Below, piece after piece: positions 27,794 to 38,782 of a stretch of DNA of 64,000 bases. Both the position numbers and the translations under genes were made by a program. Location of the stretch: NCBI RefSeq assembly GCF_035975855.1, contig NZ_CP109055.1:5022001-5086000 (forward strand), written 5' to 3'. How positions within the stretch are numbered: position 1 is the stretch's first letter; the number at the start of each line of letters is the position of its first letter. Origin of the DNA: Streptomyces sp. NBC_01304 (lineage in GTDB: Bacteria; Actinomycetota; Actinomycetes; Streptomycetales; Streptomycetaceae). The notes beneath the pieces were generated by a model. The model had not been told where the DNA came from. It saw only the letters and a program-made list of their open reading frames with translations, and ran no database searches.

Positions 27794-30700
27794 ATGGATC
27801 CGGCATTTCTGAGCGGGGCACGGTTGGCTTCGCGGGCGGCGGCTCCGCTGATCAAGAAGCTTTTCGTCGCGGACGGGCCCGGGGCGGGGCTGGTGGACAA
27901 GCCGATGCGGATATCGGGGTTCGTTTCGTTCCGGGGTGAGAAGCGGACGCTCAGCGAGAAGGATCTACGCAGGATCGCGGGGCGGCTGGTGAATGCGGCC
28001 TTGCGTACGCGCGAGCGCCCCATTGCCTACGAGGAGCGGCAAGCGGTCATCGATGCGTTGACGGGGACTCTGTTTGCTCTGGGCGAGCTGGGCCTCACGG
28101 ATGTCGCCGCGGTGCGTATGGGGGCGGGGGCTTTTGCCCGGGAACTCCGGGCGGCGGCAGGCACACCGGAAAGGCACCTGTCCGCCGATGCGACGTATCT
28201 CTATGAGCGGCTCGTCGAGGATGCCTGCGCCCATATCCTCAACTTCTTCACTCAGCGCTCTCAATTCGTCGCACGCAGCCATGTCGAGGAGATCCGGCTG
28301 CTCGGCGACAGCATCGCGAAGATCGATGAACTGATCGCCCGGACGCCGCTTCCGGGGGCGCTGGATGCGGAATTCGAGGCACGCTATTTCGAGTACATCG
28401 AGGCGAAGCACAGTCGGCTGACGATCTATGGGATCGATCTGGCGGATACCCCGGGGAAGTGGCCGATCGATGCGGCGTATTTGAGCCTGCAGGCGGCCGA
28501 GCCGGACCCGAAGTTCTTCCTGAGCTGGAGGTCCCACGAAGGCATCACCCAGGTCTTCCTGCCGCACACCGATGGCGGCGCCTTTGCCCCACGCCCCGCC
28601 GACCGGGCCCTGGCCGACTACGACCGGGTCCTGCTGCGCGGCGTCGCAGGCTCCGGCAAGACGACGCTGGTGCAGTGGCTGGCCCTCTCGGCGGCCCGCC
28701 AGGACCTGGCCGACCCAGCCGACCCGATGGCGTACCTGGACGACCGCATCCCCTTCGTCCTGCCCCTGCGCTCCCTGACCCGGCACGGTGAACGCCTCCC
28801 CTCCTCCCCCGGCAGCTTCCTCACGGCCATCGGCTGCGGAGTGCGCGACGACGAGCCGGCCGGCTGGGCGGCACGGGTGCTGCGGGCCGGCCGCGGGCTA
28901 CTCCTGGTCGACGGGATCGACGAGGTGCCGGAGGCGGAGCGACCGCGGGCGAAAGCGTGGCTGGCGGAACTGGTCGAGCTCTATCCGGGCAACCGATGGC
29001 TGGTGACCTCCCGGAATTCGGCCGTACCCACCGGCTGGCTGGCCGAGGAGGGCTTCGCCGAGCTCGCCCTGACACCCATGGGCGCCGCCGAGACCGCGTC
29101 GTTCATCGGCCACTGGCACCGCGCGGCACACACCGACGACCCCGAGGCGGACGGCCAGCTGGCGGCGTACGAGAGAAAGCTCCTGCAGGCCGTACGCGCC
29201 AAGCCGGAGCTCGGCAGGCTCGCCACCAACCCGCTGATGTGCGGACTCATCTGCGCCCTGCAGCGGGACCGGCGCGGCTATCTGCCGCACAGCAGACGCG
29301 AGTTGTACGAGGCCGCTCTCGCCATGCTCCTTGTCCGGCGGGACCGGGAGCGGGACATCCACGTGCCGGAGGTCTCGCAGGAGTCGCAGGTCGAAGTGCT
29401 GCAGCGGCTGGCGTACCACCTGATCCTCAACGGACGGACGGAGCTCGATCGTTCACGGGCGGAGTCGATCATCGGCAAAACCCTGGACTCGGTCCCCGAA
29501 CTACGGCAAGCGATCGGCGAGGCCCCGGCCGTCTACGACCACTTCCTGGAACGCAGCGGCCTGCTGACCGACCCGGATCCGCAGACCATGATCTTCATCC
29601 ACCGCACCTTCCAGGACTACCTGGGTGCCCGGTACGCGGTCAGCGAGGGCCACTTCGGGGTGCTCGGCGCACATGCGGCAGACGACCAATGGCAGGACGT
29701 CATCCGCATGGCCGTGGGGCACGGGCGGCCCCGCGAACGGGCTGAGATCTTCGAGGAGTTGCTGAGGAAGGCGGACAGTTCCTCCGACAAGGCGGTGCGG
29801 GACCGCATCCACCTGGTGGCCGCGGCGGCGCTGGAACAGGCTGTGGGCGGGCTTTCGGAGGATGTACGTCGCCGGGTCACGGCCGGTGCCGAGTCGCTTG
29901 TCCCACCGCGCGACGCGGACGCGGCCCGCGCTCTGGCCGGAGCCGGCCCGATCGTGCTCGAACTGCTGCCGGGCCCGGAAGGCCTGGACGAGGAAGCGGC
30001 CGCGCATGTGGTGACGGCGGCCTCGCACGTGGGCGACGAGCGCGCCATCCCCTTCCTGGCCCGATACGCGGACCATGAGTCCCTGCTCGTGCGCCGGCAA
30101 CTGATGTGGGCGTGGCACCGCCTTCCCACCGTCCCGTACGCCGAAGAGGTCATCGCCCGGCTCAGCCCTGACGGGCTGTACTTCACGGTCACGACGGACC
30201 AGGAGCTCAGGACGCTCGGCACCTTGGGACCACGCCCGCTGCTCGAAGTGCGGGACGACGTCACACCCGGGGCGCTGGCCGCATTCACGGCATCGGCCCA
30301 GCTCACCCATGTGAGGTTCAGCTGGGCGACCCACATCACGGATCTGTCGTGCCTGCGCGACCAGACCCGGCTCACAGCAGTGACCATCCTGCCGCCGCTG
30401 GACCGCGCGCGGCCGTTCTCCCTGACCGGCCTGTCCGCCGACACACCCCTGCGGTCACTGCTCGTCTCGTTCGCCGACCTGCGGGAAGGTCTGCAACCGA
30501 TCGAGCACTACCGGGAACTGCGTGAACTGGAGGCCGTGGACAACATGCCGTACTCAGCGGCGGACTGGCGAGCCGTTGCCACACTCCCTCACCTGCGAAA
30601 ACTGACCATCGCGGCCCAGGACCTGCCCTCGGCCCGGCAGCTGGTGCTGCCAGGCCTCAGCTCCCTCGTCATGCTGGGCATCTCCTTCGCCGTCCCCGAC

Positions 30701-30886
30701 CTGCGTCAGCTGGTCGAGTTCTGCCCGGCGCTCCAGTCCCTGACGTTGGACACCTACACCAGGCCCGTGGACCTCGCCCCACTGGCTGCTCTGCCGTGTC
30801 TGCGGGAGCTCAGGCTCGGCAACCTCAGCACCACGTTCACCGGCCTCGACCAGCTCCCCTCCACCATCCAGGTCGTCCGCGACTGA
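27794..30886 (+). CDS. NACHT-domain, LRR-containing STAND protein (bacterial NLR, candidate anti-phage)
   Basis: The 1030-aa protein starts at ATG 27794, 10 nt after GGGGGG. Residues 1-270 form a helical N-terminal domain (MDPAFLSGARLASRAAAPLIKKLF, GLVDKPMRISGFVSFRGEKR) resembling the NNH domain of actinobacterial NACHT proteins. NACHT follows: Walker A GVAGSGKTTL (about 283-292), Walker B LLLVDGIDEVPEAER (about 369-382), sensor LVTSR near 402, then winged-helix-like TNPLMCGLICALQRDRRGYLP and FIHRTFQDYLGARY. Residues about 830-1030 are leucine-rich repeat-like (LRKLTIAAQDL, LQSLTLDTY, LRELRLGNL). Bacterial NACHT proteins of this form can give phage defence; here that is inference. It is a single gene between core genes, with no effector partner visible. 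Confidence 0.9.
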   Translation: MDPAFLSGARLASRAAAPLIKKLFVADGPGAGLVDKPMRISGFVSFRGEKRTLSEKDLRRIAGRLVNAALRTRERPIAYEERQAVIDALTGTLFALGELGLTDVAAVRMGAGAFARELRAAAGTPERHLSADATYLYERLVEDACAHILNFFTQRSQFVARSHVEEIRLLGDSIAKIDELIARTPLPGALDAEFEARYFEYIEAKHSRLTIYGIDLADTPGKWPIDAAYLSLQAAEPDPKFFLSWRSHEGITQVFLPHTDGGAFAPRPADRALADYDRVLLRGVAGSGKTTLVQWLALSAARQDLADPADPMAYLDDRIPFVLPLRSLTRHGERLPSSPGSFLTAIGCGVRDDEPAGWAARVLRAGRGLLLVDGIDEVPEAERPRAKAWLAELVELYPGNRWLVTSRNSAVPTGWLAEEGFAELALTPMGAAETASFIGHWHRAAHTDDPEADGQLAAYERKLLQAVRAKPELGRLATNPLMCGLICALQRDRRGYLPHSRRELYEAALAMLLVRRDRERDIHVPEVSQESQVEVLQRLAYHLILNGRTELDRSRAESIIGKTLDSVPELRQAIGEAPAVYDHFLERSGLLTDPDPQTMIFIHRTFQDYLGARYAVSEGHFGVLGAHAADDQWQDVIRMAVGHGRPRERAEIFEELLRKADSSSDKAVRDRIHLVAAAALEQAVGGLSEDVRRRVTAGAESLVPPRDADAARALAGAGPIVLELLPGPEGLDEEAAAHVVTAASHVGDERAIPFLARYADHESLLVRRQLMWAWHRLPTVPYAEEVIARLSPDGLYFTVTTDQELRTLGTLGPRPLLEVRDDVTPGALAAFTASAQLTHVRFSWATHITDLSCLRDQTRLTAVTILPPLDRARPFSLTGLSADTPLRSLLVSFADLREGLQPIEHYRELRELEAVDNMPYSAADWRAVATLPHLRKLTIAAQDLPSARQLVLPGLSSLVMLGISFAVPDLRQLVEFCPALQSLTLDTYTRPVDLAPLAALPCLRELRLGNLSTTFTGLDQLPSTIQVVRD

Positions 30887-30903
30887 ATCCCCGTACGGAA
30901 AAA

Positions 30904-30945
30904 GGGGCTGGCCCCGAACCGAAAACCCGGTCCGGGGCCAGCCCC
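30904..30945. terminator. terminator between NACHT gene and clpC
   Basis: GGGGCTGGCCCCG and CGGGGCCAGCCCC form a 13-bp perfect stem around a 16-nt loop that adds CCG/CGG pairs, lying between two convergent genes. Confidence 0.85.
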
Positions 30946-30974
30946 ACAAACTCGCGGCACCAGGCCGCAAGGCC

Positions 30975-33491
<2,517 letters not shown>

Positions 33492-33705
33492 CGTTAATCG
33501 CTCCTCAGAGCGGTCAGGCAGTAAGGGGTCGGTCCCCTCCCTGTCCTTCCGCAGCTTAGTCCCGCAAGCGGGGACCGCTCATTCCAACTGCCGACACCGG
33601 GCCCCCTCTCAGAGGAACTCTTGACCCCGAACGCCGACAACTGCTCCAACCCGATGGTGCGAGACGATGTTCCCGCAGGCCAGGCAGTTACCCCCTTCGC
33701 CAGTA

Positions 33706-33716
33706 CGCCGATGGCG
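33706..33716. promoter_or_regulatory. candidate ClgR box in the clpC/SCO3374-like divergent region
   Basis: CGCCGATGGCG (CGC-N5-GCG), flanked by TA and AAC, matches the ClgR operator core known for Streptomyces clp genes. It lies 215 bp upstream of clpC within the 439-bp gap 33492-33930. That gap otherwise shows a CTTACCCGTAAG dyad at 33765-33776 and no supported gene. Confidence 0.45.
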
Positions 33717-33930
33717 AACGTGGAACGCCCGAGACTGCGTGTCGCCCCTCCCCACTAGGAATGTCTTACCCGTAAGGACTGACACTCCATGCGGCGCGCA
33801 CCGGTTCCCTCCGCTACGGGCGAACACCCTTGCGCCGCCCAAGACGCCCGTACGCCCCCATTTCAGCCACCCTACGCAATCGCCATAGCACACTGCGTAA
33901 CTCCGAGGACTTTGGGGAGTTGCTCCTGGC

Positions 33931-34545
33931 ATGGCTCTCACAGTCTCCGGAACCGCTCAGGTTCCGCTCCCCCGTCGACCGCTCACCCAGGGCGATCCCG
34001 TGCTGCGGTGGTACGCGGACGAACTCGGCTGGGCCGCCGTGCGGGACGGCGCCGGCTCGCCGGTGCAGCTGCTGACGGGACTGCGCTTCGACGTACTGCA
34101 GCTGCCCGCCCAGGCCGGCTTCGCAGTGCTGCGGCGACTCGGGGACGCGCTGAGGACCGGTCCGGTCGCGCTGGAGGGGGACACGATGCGGCTCCTGGTG
34201 GCCGCCGGCACCGCGGACGAACTGCCCGGTCTCCTGGACTGGCTGCAGTGGGGTCCGCTGCCGCTCGATCTGACCGCCGTCGGCACCGGCGGCCGGATTC
34301 CGGCGCCGCTGCCGCCCGACTGGTCGGGCCCGCGGGGAGCCGCCGTGTGGGTGCGGCCCCCCGAGCCGGGGTGCGAGGTGGAGCCGACGCTGCCGGCCCT
34401 CACCGGACTCGGGAGTCAACGGACGGTGTCCGAAGGCGGCCGCGACGCGGCTCCCGATCTCGTACGACTCGTCGATGCGGCGGCAACGCAGTGCCACCGC
34501 CTCCGACTGATGAGAGCCAGTGCTCAGCCGTTGGCCTTCTCGTAG
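33931..34545 (+). CDS. SCO3374-family hypothetical protein
   Basis: The 204-aa protein has conserved blocks TQGDPVLRWYADELGWAAVR, LLTGLRFDVLQLPAQAGF and LLVAAGTADELPGLLDWLQW. These recall the N-terminal region of prim-pol-like or phage-type proteins, but I do not claim activity. The position between clpC and lsr2 matches the S. coelicolor gene SCO3374 from memory. Its 3' end overlaps the 3' end of lsr2 by 22 bp on the opposite strand. Confidence 0.75.
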   Translation: MALTVSGTAQVPLPRRPLTQGDPVLRWYADELGWAAVRDGAGSPVQLLTGLRFDVLQLPAQAGFAVLRRLGDALRTGPVALEGDTMRLLVAAGTADELPGLLDWLQWGPLPLDLTAVGTGGRIPAPLPPDWSGPRGAAVWVRPPEPGCEVEPTLPALTGLGSQRTVSEGGRDAAPDLVRLVDAAATQCHRLRLMRASAQPLAFS

Positions 34546-34859
34546 GCCTCACGAATCGCCTGGGGAACGCGGCCGCGGTCGTTGACCTCGTGGCCGTTCT
34601 CCTTCGCCCAGGCACGGATCTGCGCGGTGTTCTCGCTGCCACCCGTGGCGGCGCGAGCCTTGCCGCGACCACCAGAAGCGCGGCCTCCGGTGCGACGACC
34701 GCCCTTGAGGTAAGGATCGAGCAGCCCACGGAGCTTCTCCGCGTTGGCAGTGGTGAGGTCAATCTCGAACGTCTTGCCGTCCAGAGCAAACGTCACGGTC
34801 TCGTCCGCCTCGCCACCGTCGAGGTCATCGACAAGAAGGACCTGAACCTTCTGTGCCAC
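34524..34859 (-). CDS. lsr2: Lsr2 nucleoid-associated xenogeneic silencer
   Basis: The 111-aa protein (GTG 34859, AAAGGA upstream) has the N-terminal dimerisation domain QKVQVLLVDDLDGGEADETVTFALDG (residues about 2-55), a Gly/Arg-rich linker (GGRRTGGRASGGRGKARA) and a C-terminal DNA-binding domain IRAWAKENGHEVNDRGRVP with the AT-hook-like RGR. Lsr2 silences AT-rich horizontally acquired DNA, including biosynthetic clusters. The upstream gap (34860-35092) contains AT-richer patches (GGTTATATGG, GCTGGAAAAACACAAACC), possible autoregulatory binding sites. Confidence 0.97.
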   Translation of the reverse strand: MAQKVQVLLVDDLDGGEADETVTFALDGKTFEIDLTTANAEKLRGLLDPYLKGGRRTGGRASGGRGKARAATGGSENTAQIRAWAKENGHEVNDRGRVPQAIREAYEKANG

Positions 34860-35092
34860 CGGATTTCCTTTCATCGATAACTTCAGGGCCAGGTGCCGTA
34901 CGGCGTGCGCGCCGTTGTTTCACCGTCCCCGGTTATATGGAGTACGTCGGAAAGCAAACCGCTTTTGCTGGAAAAACACAAACCCCTGGGTAGAGACTGA
35001 GACCTCAAGGGGCCTTGAAACGTGCGCGTTTCGGACATAGCCACCGCCTTAGCGCGGCCTCGCCGGACAGTGCCGGAAAATTGCGCGGGCGA

Positions 35093-35644
35093 TCACAGGT
35101 GCAGAAGCATCCGACTGTTGCCCAAGGTGTTCGGTTTCACTCGTTCGAGACCCAGGAACTCGGCGACGCCTTCGTCATAGGAACGCAGCAGCTCGCCGTA
35201 GACATCCGACTCGACCGGCGCCTCGCCGATCTCCACGAAGCCGTGCTTGGCGAAGAAGTCCACTTCGAAGGTGAGGCAGAAAACCCGGCGCACACCGATC
35301 CAGCGCGCGGTCTGCAGCAACTTGCCGAGCAGTTGATGCCCCACGCCGTAACCCTTGGCGTCGGGGTTCACCGCGAGAGTGCGCACTTCGGCGAGGTCTT
35401 CCCACATCACGTGCAGGGCGCCGCAGCCGACGACCTCGCCGCTGTCGTCGCGTTCCGCGACCCAGAACTCCTGGATGTCCTCGTAAAGCGTGACCGTTGC
35501 TTTGTCGAGCAGGATGCCCCGGCGTACGTACGCGTCCAGGAGGTTGCGCACCGCCCGCACATCAGAGGTCCGCGCCCGGCGGATGGTGAGGGCATTCGCG
35601 GGAACATCGGGATACGGGTCCGTAGGGGGGGTGTCTCCGGGCAT
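35093..35644 (-). CDS. GNAT amino-acid N-acetyltransferase (N-acetylglutamate synthase type)
   Basis: The 183-aa protein has a GNAT fold: IRRARTSDVRAVRNLLDAYVRRGILLDKA, LAEVRTLAVNPDAKGYGVGHQLLGKLL (acetyl-CoA loop Q/RxxGxG/A as KGYGVG) and VFCLTFEVDFFAKHGFVEI. This matches the short ArgA type known from Mycobacterium (Rv2747), which makes N-acetylglutamate for arginine synthesis. It follows the BlaI-type gene by 9 bp in the same direction. Confidence 0.88.
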   Translation of the reverse strand: MPGDTPPTDPYPDVPANALTIRRARTSDVRAVRNLLDAYVRRGILLDKATVTLYEDIQEFWVAERDDSGEVVGCGALHVMWEDLAEVRTLAVNPDAKGYGVGHQLLGKLLQTARWIGVRRVFCLTFEVDFFAKHGFVEIGEAPVESDVYGELLRSYDEGVAEFLGLERVKPNTLGNSRMLLHL

Positions 35645-35653
35645 GCCGGGACG

Positions 35654-36052
35654 CTATCGCCCTGTGGTGCCCGCTGCCACGCCGGGGTTCTCCGGGCCTT
35701 GCACGATGCGTACGGCGTCGGTGAGGGATTCGCGCTGTTCCGGCGACATCATCCCGAAGAAGGCGACGAGTGCGGCTGCCGGGTTGTCGCTCTGCGACCA
35801 GGCCTCGTTCATCAGTGCGGCCGCGTAGGCGGCGCGGGTGGAGACCGCCTCATATCGATATGCGCGGCCTTCCGCTTCCCTGCGTACCCAGCCCTTCTGA
35901 TGGAGATTGTCCAATACGGTCATGACGGTCGTGTACGCGATGGACCGTTCCTGCTGAAGGTCTTCCAGGACTTCTCGAACGGTCACCGGGCGGTTCCACT
36001 TCCACACCCGCGTCATGACCGCGTCTTCGAGTTCTCCCAATGGGCGAGGCAC
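35654..36052 (-). CDS. BlaI/MecI/CopY-type transcriptional regulator
   Basis: The 132-aa protein has a winged helix (LGELEDAVMTRVWKWNRPVTVREVLEDL, AYTTVMTVLDNLHQKGWVRRE) and a dimerisation helix region. GTG 36052 has no Shine-Dalgarno. An ATGTC-N15-GACAT dyad at 36072-36096 lies just upstream and could be its operator. No beta-lactamase or BlaR/M56 peptidase gene is adjacent. It is probably co-transcribed with the downstream GNAT gene. Confidence 0.9.
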   Translation of the reverse strand: MPRPLGELEDAVMTRVWKWNRPVTVREVLEDLQQERSIAYTTVMTVLDNLHQKGWVRREAEGRAYRYEAVSTRAAYAAALMNEAWSQSDNPAAALVAFFGMMSPEQRESLTDAVRIVQGPENPGVAAGTTGR

Positions 36053-36106
36053 AGCTGAACAATAGTGGGAGATGTCACTAATGGCGTGCCAGACATTACA
36101 AAAAGG

Positions 36107-36139
36107 GCGTACGGCTCGAAAAGCGAACGAGCCGTACGC
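36107..36139 (-). terminator. intrinsic terminator after the small membrane protein gene
   Basis: GCGTACGGCTCG and CGAGCCGTACGC form a perfect 12-bp stem (36107-36118 / 36128-36139) with a 9-nt loop. On the minus strand it is followed by CCCTTTTT, a T-tract rare in this genome. Confidence 0.85.
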
Positions 36140-36163
36140 GGGTGGAGCGGGTTGGCGCGGGTG

Positions 36164-36355
36164 TCAGGCGCCGCCGGTCTTCGGGGTGCCGGGCGGGGTC
36201 TGGCGGACGCTCTCGGCGCGGGCGATCGCGGCGTCCACGACCGCGTCCTCCTTGGCCTTGTTGGCGCCGCCCTGGGTCTTCACGATCGTCACGATCAGAC
36301 CGATGAAGAAGACGGCCATCACTACGGGGGGCACGAGCGCGGAGACGTAGTCCAT
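36164..36355 (-). CDS. 63-aa single-span membrane protein
   Basis: ATG 36355 follows GGGGG. Residues 4-24 form one hydrophobic helix (VSALVPPVVMAVFFIGLIVTI), then a Lys/Ala/Asp-rich cytoplasmic helix (ANKAKEDAVVDAAIARAES) and a Pro/Thr tail. It starts 13 bp after the 202-aa gene stop and ends in its own terminator. Function unknown; the family looks conserved in Streptomyces. Confidence 0.7.
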   Translation of the reverse strand: MDYVSALVPPVVMAVFFIGLIVTIVKTQGGANKAKEDAVVDAAIARAESVRQTPPGTPKTGGA

Positions 36356-36368
36356 GCCCCCAGCGTAG

Positions 36369-36977
36369 CTATCCGACGGCGAGCTGCTGCGGCGGGGCCG
36401 CGGGAACGGCGGGTGCGGGTCGGCGCTTGGGCGGGAAGACCTCGGCCGGAGTGGGCACCGGACGGGGCTGGGCCGGGCGCTCGGGGGTCGGTTTCCTGGG
36501 CTCGGAGGCCGGCTGCGCGTCCTCGGCGCGGCCGCCGGGCAGGGCCAGCAGGCGGGTGCGCGAGGCCGGGACCGTACGGCCCGCGAGCTTGGCGCGTACG
36601 GCCTGTTCGGTGAGGGCGCGGCAGTGGTTGAGCAGGGCGCCGGCGACCGGGTTGCCGCGCAGGGCGCGCAGCGCGGCGAGGTCGTCGGGGCCCGGGCTGT
36701 AACCGGCCGCGAGGGCGTCGGCGAGGAGCTCCAGGTAGCCGGCGGCGGTGCCGGGCAGGGCCTGCCGGTAGCGGGCGAGGTCCGCGAGGAGGAAGGCGCG
36801 GAGCCTCGCCCCCTCGTCGACCGCTTCGTCGACGGAGTCGGCGAGGCGGAGACAGTCCTGGACGTCCTCGTCCGAGACATGGCTGGGATGGAGGGCGATG
36901 GCGAGGGCGCGTCGGAGCACACGCAGCTCGTCTGCGCTGAACGCCATGCCGCCGCGGGATCCGTATGGCGTGGGCAT
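36369..36977 (-). CDS. hypothetical protein with helical N-terminal domain and Pro-rich tail
   Basis: The 202-aa product (MPTPYGSRGGMAFSADELRV; an internal ATG at 36947 is an alternative) is largely helical to about residue 130 (LRRALAIALHPSHVSDEDVQDCLRLADSVDEAV, AAGYLELLADALAAG), then Pro/Arg/Ala-rich to the end. No catalytic motif is visible. It forms a likely unit with the 63-aa membrane protein downstream. I do not recognise it further. Confidence 0.7.
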   Translation of the reverse strand: MPTPYGSRGGMAFSADELRVLRRALAIALHPSHVSDEDVQDCLRLADSVDEAVDEGARLRAFLLADLARYRQALPGTAAGYLELLADALAAGYSPGPDDLAALRALRGNPVAGALLNHCRALTEQAVRAKLAGRTVPASRTRLLALPGGRAEDAQPASEPRKPTPERPAQPRPVPTPAEVFPPKRRPAPAVPAAPPQQLAVG

Positions 36978-37075
36978 GGGGCGACGATACGGCCCAATCG
37001 GACAAAATCCGTTTAACGCCAATCCGGCGGCGCGGCGGCCTTGCCGGACCGGCGGGGCTTGCGGTGGTGCCCCGC

Positions 37076-37160
37076 ATGAGGGCCGAGCCCCGCCGGGCCG
37101 GGGTCGCGGGGGCGCTACCCCCGGGCCCCCGCTCCTCAAACGCCGGAGGGGCTGATTCTG
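37076..37160. repeat. dispersed intergenic repeat copy
   Basis: It contains the hairpin CGGGGG-cgcta-CCCCCG (37107-37123), then GGGCCCCCGCTCCTCAAACG and CCGGAGGGGCTG, the same end as the copy inside the histidine kinase gene (TCCGGCGTTTGAGGAGCGGG read in reverse). It fills the gap after the gene ending at 37163. Confidence 0.75.
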
Positions 37161-37162
37161 GC

Positions 37163-38740
37163 TCAGTCGCCGGAGGGTTCGGTCTTGGATGTTGCCGCTT
37201 CTTCGGACGCCGCAAGCTCCTTGGCCCTCGACTTCGCCCGCCGGCGGCGTACGTACACACCAGACGCAAACGTGAGGCCCAGGATCGCCACCACCGCGAT
37301 CGTGCCGCCCTTGGAGGTGGGCTTCTCCTCAGCGGCGGCGGCCGCCGGGACCGGGTTGGGGCGGGAGGGGTCCACCAGGGGGCCGCCCGTCGCGTCGATC
37401 TCGATCGGGACCGCGTTGTCGGCGCGGTGTGGGTCGCGGGCCGGGCGCTCGGGGGCCTCCCGGATTTCGAGGAGGCCCTTGGCGCCGCGGACGCGCTTGT
37501 CGATGCGGAATTGGAGGGTCGTCGACCAGATGTCGTCGGGCTCCAGGGCGCGGTCGGGGTTACAGGTGTACGGCTTCCCCTTGGTGCCGGCGCACTCCCA
37601 CTCCCACTCCGACTCGTTGTCCGGGTCGTCCGGCGGGGTCGGCTCCACGATGGTGGTGCCCTCCGGCGGGGTGATCTCCAGGGAGGTCTTCGAGATGCGG
37701 CCGGGGCCCGCGTTCTGCACCCCGACTGTCACGTCGACGGTCTCGCCGGTCCTGCCCCGGATGACGCCCGCGGTCGCCTGCAGGTCGGACGTCTGCGAGG
37801 TCCGGAGCTCCACTTCACCGGCCCTGTACTTCTGCATGAAGTCCTTGGCCTCGCCCTCGACCGGGCGCACCCTCAGCTCCGGGCCCGTGCCGCGCGTCAT
37901 GCCGTCCTCGTCGGCGGTCTCGCCCGTCTCGTCCTCCGCGTCGCCGGTCAGGCCCGGCAGATACGGGGAGTAGGTGAAACTGCCGTTCACCATCGACGTC
38001 GGTACGCCGACGTCGATGGGATCGGCGAACTCGTAGGCCTGGCCCGGTTCGAGGGTCTGGTCGAACCAGCAGGTCGCCCAGCGGGCGAGGGCGTACTCGC
38101 AATTGCTGTATTTCGCGGGGAAATTGAGGTGCGCGCTGTCGAACTTCACGGCGAAGCCCTCGGCGGGGAACTTGCCCGCGTTGCGCACCTGGGGCTTGAA
38201 GCCGAAGCTCTTGCCCGCGGTGTCGCCCCTGCGGATCTTCTCCACCCGGGGCCGCAGGTCCGGGCCCTCGACCCATACGTCGCTCTCGTATGTCACGTCC
38301 TCGGCGCCCGGCGCGCTGAACGTGACGCGGAGCGTGCCGTGGCTGCCGCGGGGCACGCCGTGCACCGCCTCGATGTACACCGCGTCCGGGGCGTTGAACT
38401 TGCCGCGGGTGAGCGTGCCCAGTTTGCAGGTGACGGTGAAGGTGTCACCGAAGGCGTGGTCGCCGCACTCGCGGCGGGTGCGGAGCTGGACCGTGCCCTC
38501 CAGGTCGGAGGCGTCTACCGTCATCGTCACGTCGGACTGCGCCGGGCGGCCCGCCCCCGGCTGCGGGTTGAGCCACAGCCGGATGCCGCCGGTGGGGCTC
38601 ACCCCGCGCTTGGGGAGGTACGACGTGTCCGGGAGGCTCAACTCGACGGCCGGGCCGGCAGCTTGGGCCGGTGCCATGGACGCGAGCAGGGCGCCGAGCA
38701 GGAGGGCGACGAGCGCACCCCCGCGACGTATGAGACTCAA
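37163..38740 (-). CDS. secreted, membrane-anchored multi-domain surface protein
   Basis: The 525-aa protein starts at TTG 38740 with GGGGGGAA 8 nt upstream. It has a signal peptide (ALVALLLGALLASMAPAQA), two or more beta-sandwich regions of the conserved-repeat/DUF11 type (VDVTVGVQNAGPGRISKTSLEITPPEGTTI pattern) with paired Cys, a Pro/Ala linker, a C-terminal helix (GGTIAVVAILGLTFASGVYV) and a basic tail RRRRAK. This is a type I surface-protein layout without an LPXTG motif. Ligand unknown. It is upstream of nothing obviously related. Confidence 0.8.
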   Translation of the reverse strand: MSLIRRGGALVALLLGALLASMAPAQAAGPAVELSLPDTSYLPKRGVSPTGGIRLWLNPQPGAGRPAQSDVTMTVDASDLEGTVQLRTRRECGDHAFGDTFTVTCKLGTLTRGKFNAPDAVYIEAVHGVPRGSHGTLRVTFSAPGAEDVTYESDVWVEGPDLRPRVEKIRRGDTAGKSFGFKPQVRNAGKFPAEGFAVKFDSAHLNFPAKYSNCEYALARWATCWFDQTLEPGQAYEFADPIDVGVPTSMVNGSFTYSPYLPGLTGDAEDETGETADEDGMTRGTGPELRVRPVEGEAKDFMQKYRAGEVELRTSQTSDLQATAGVIRGRTGETVDVTVGVQNAGPGRISKTSLEITPPEGTTIVEPTPPDDPDNESEWEWECAGTKGKPYTCNPDRALEPDDIWSTTLQFRIDKRVRGAKGLLEIREAPERPARDPHRADNAVPIEIDATGGPLVDPSRPNPVPAAAAAEEKPTSKGGTIAVVAILGLTFASGVYVRRRRAKSRAKELAASEEAATSKTEPSGD

Positions 38741-38782
38741 GTGCTGTTCCCCCCAAGGGACGTGCTGGACGTGCCGGACGTG

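Noticed and set aside
33609..33941. 110-codon minus-strand frame in the clpC upstream gap
   Set aside because: No ribosome site, odd composition, and it overlaps the probable clpC promoter region.
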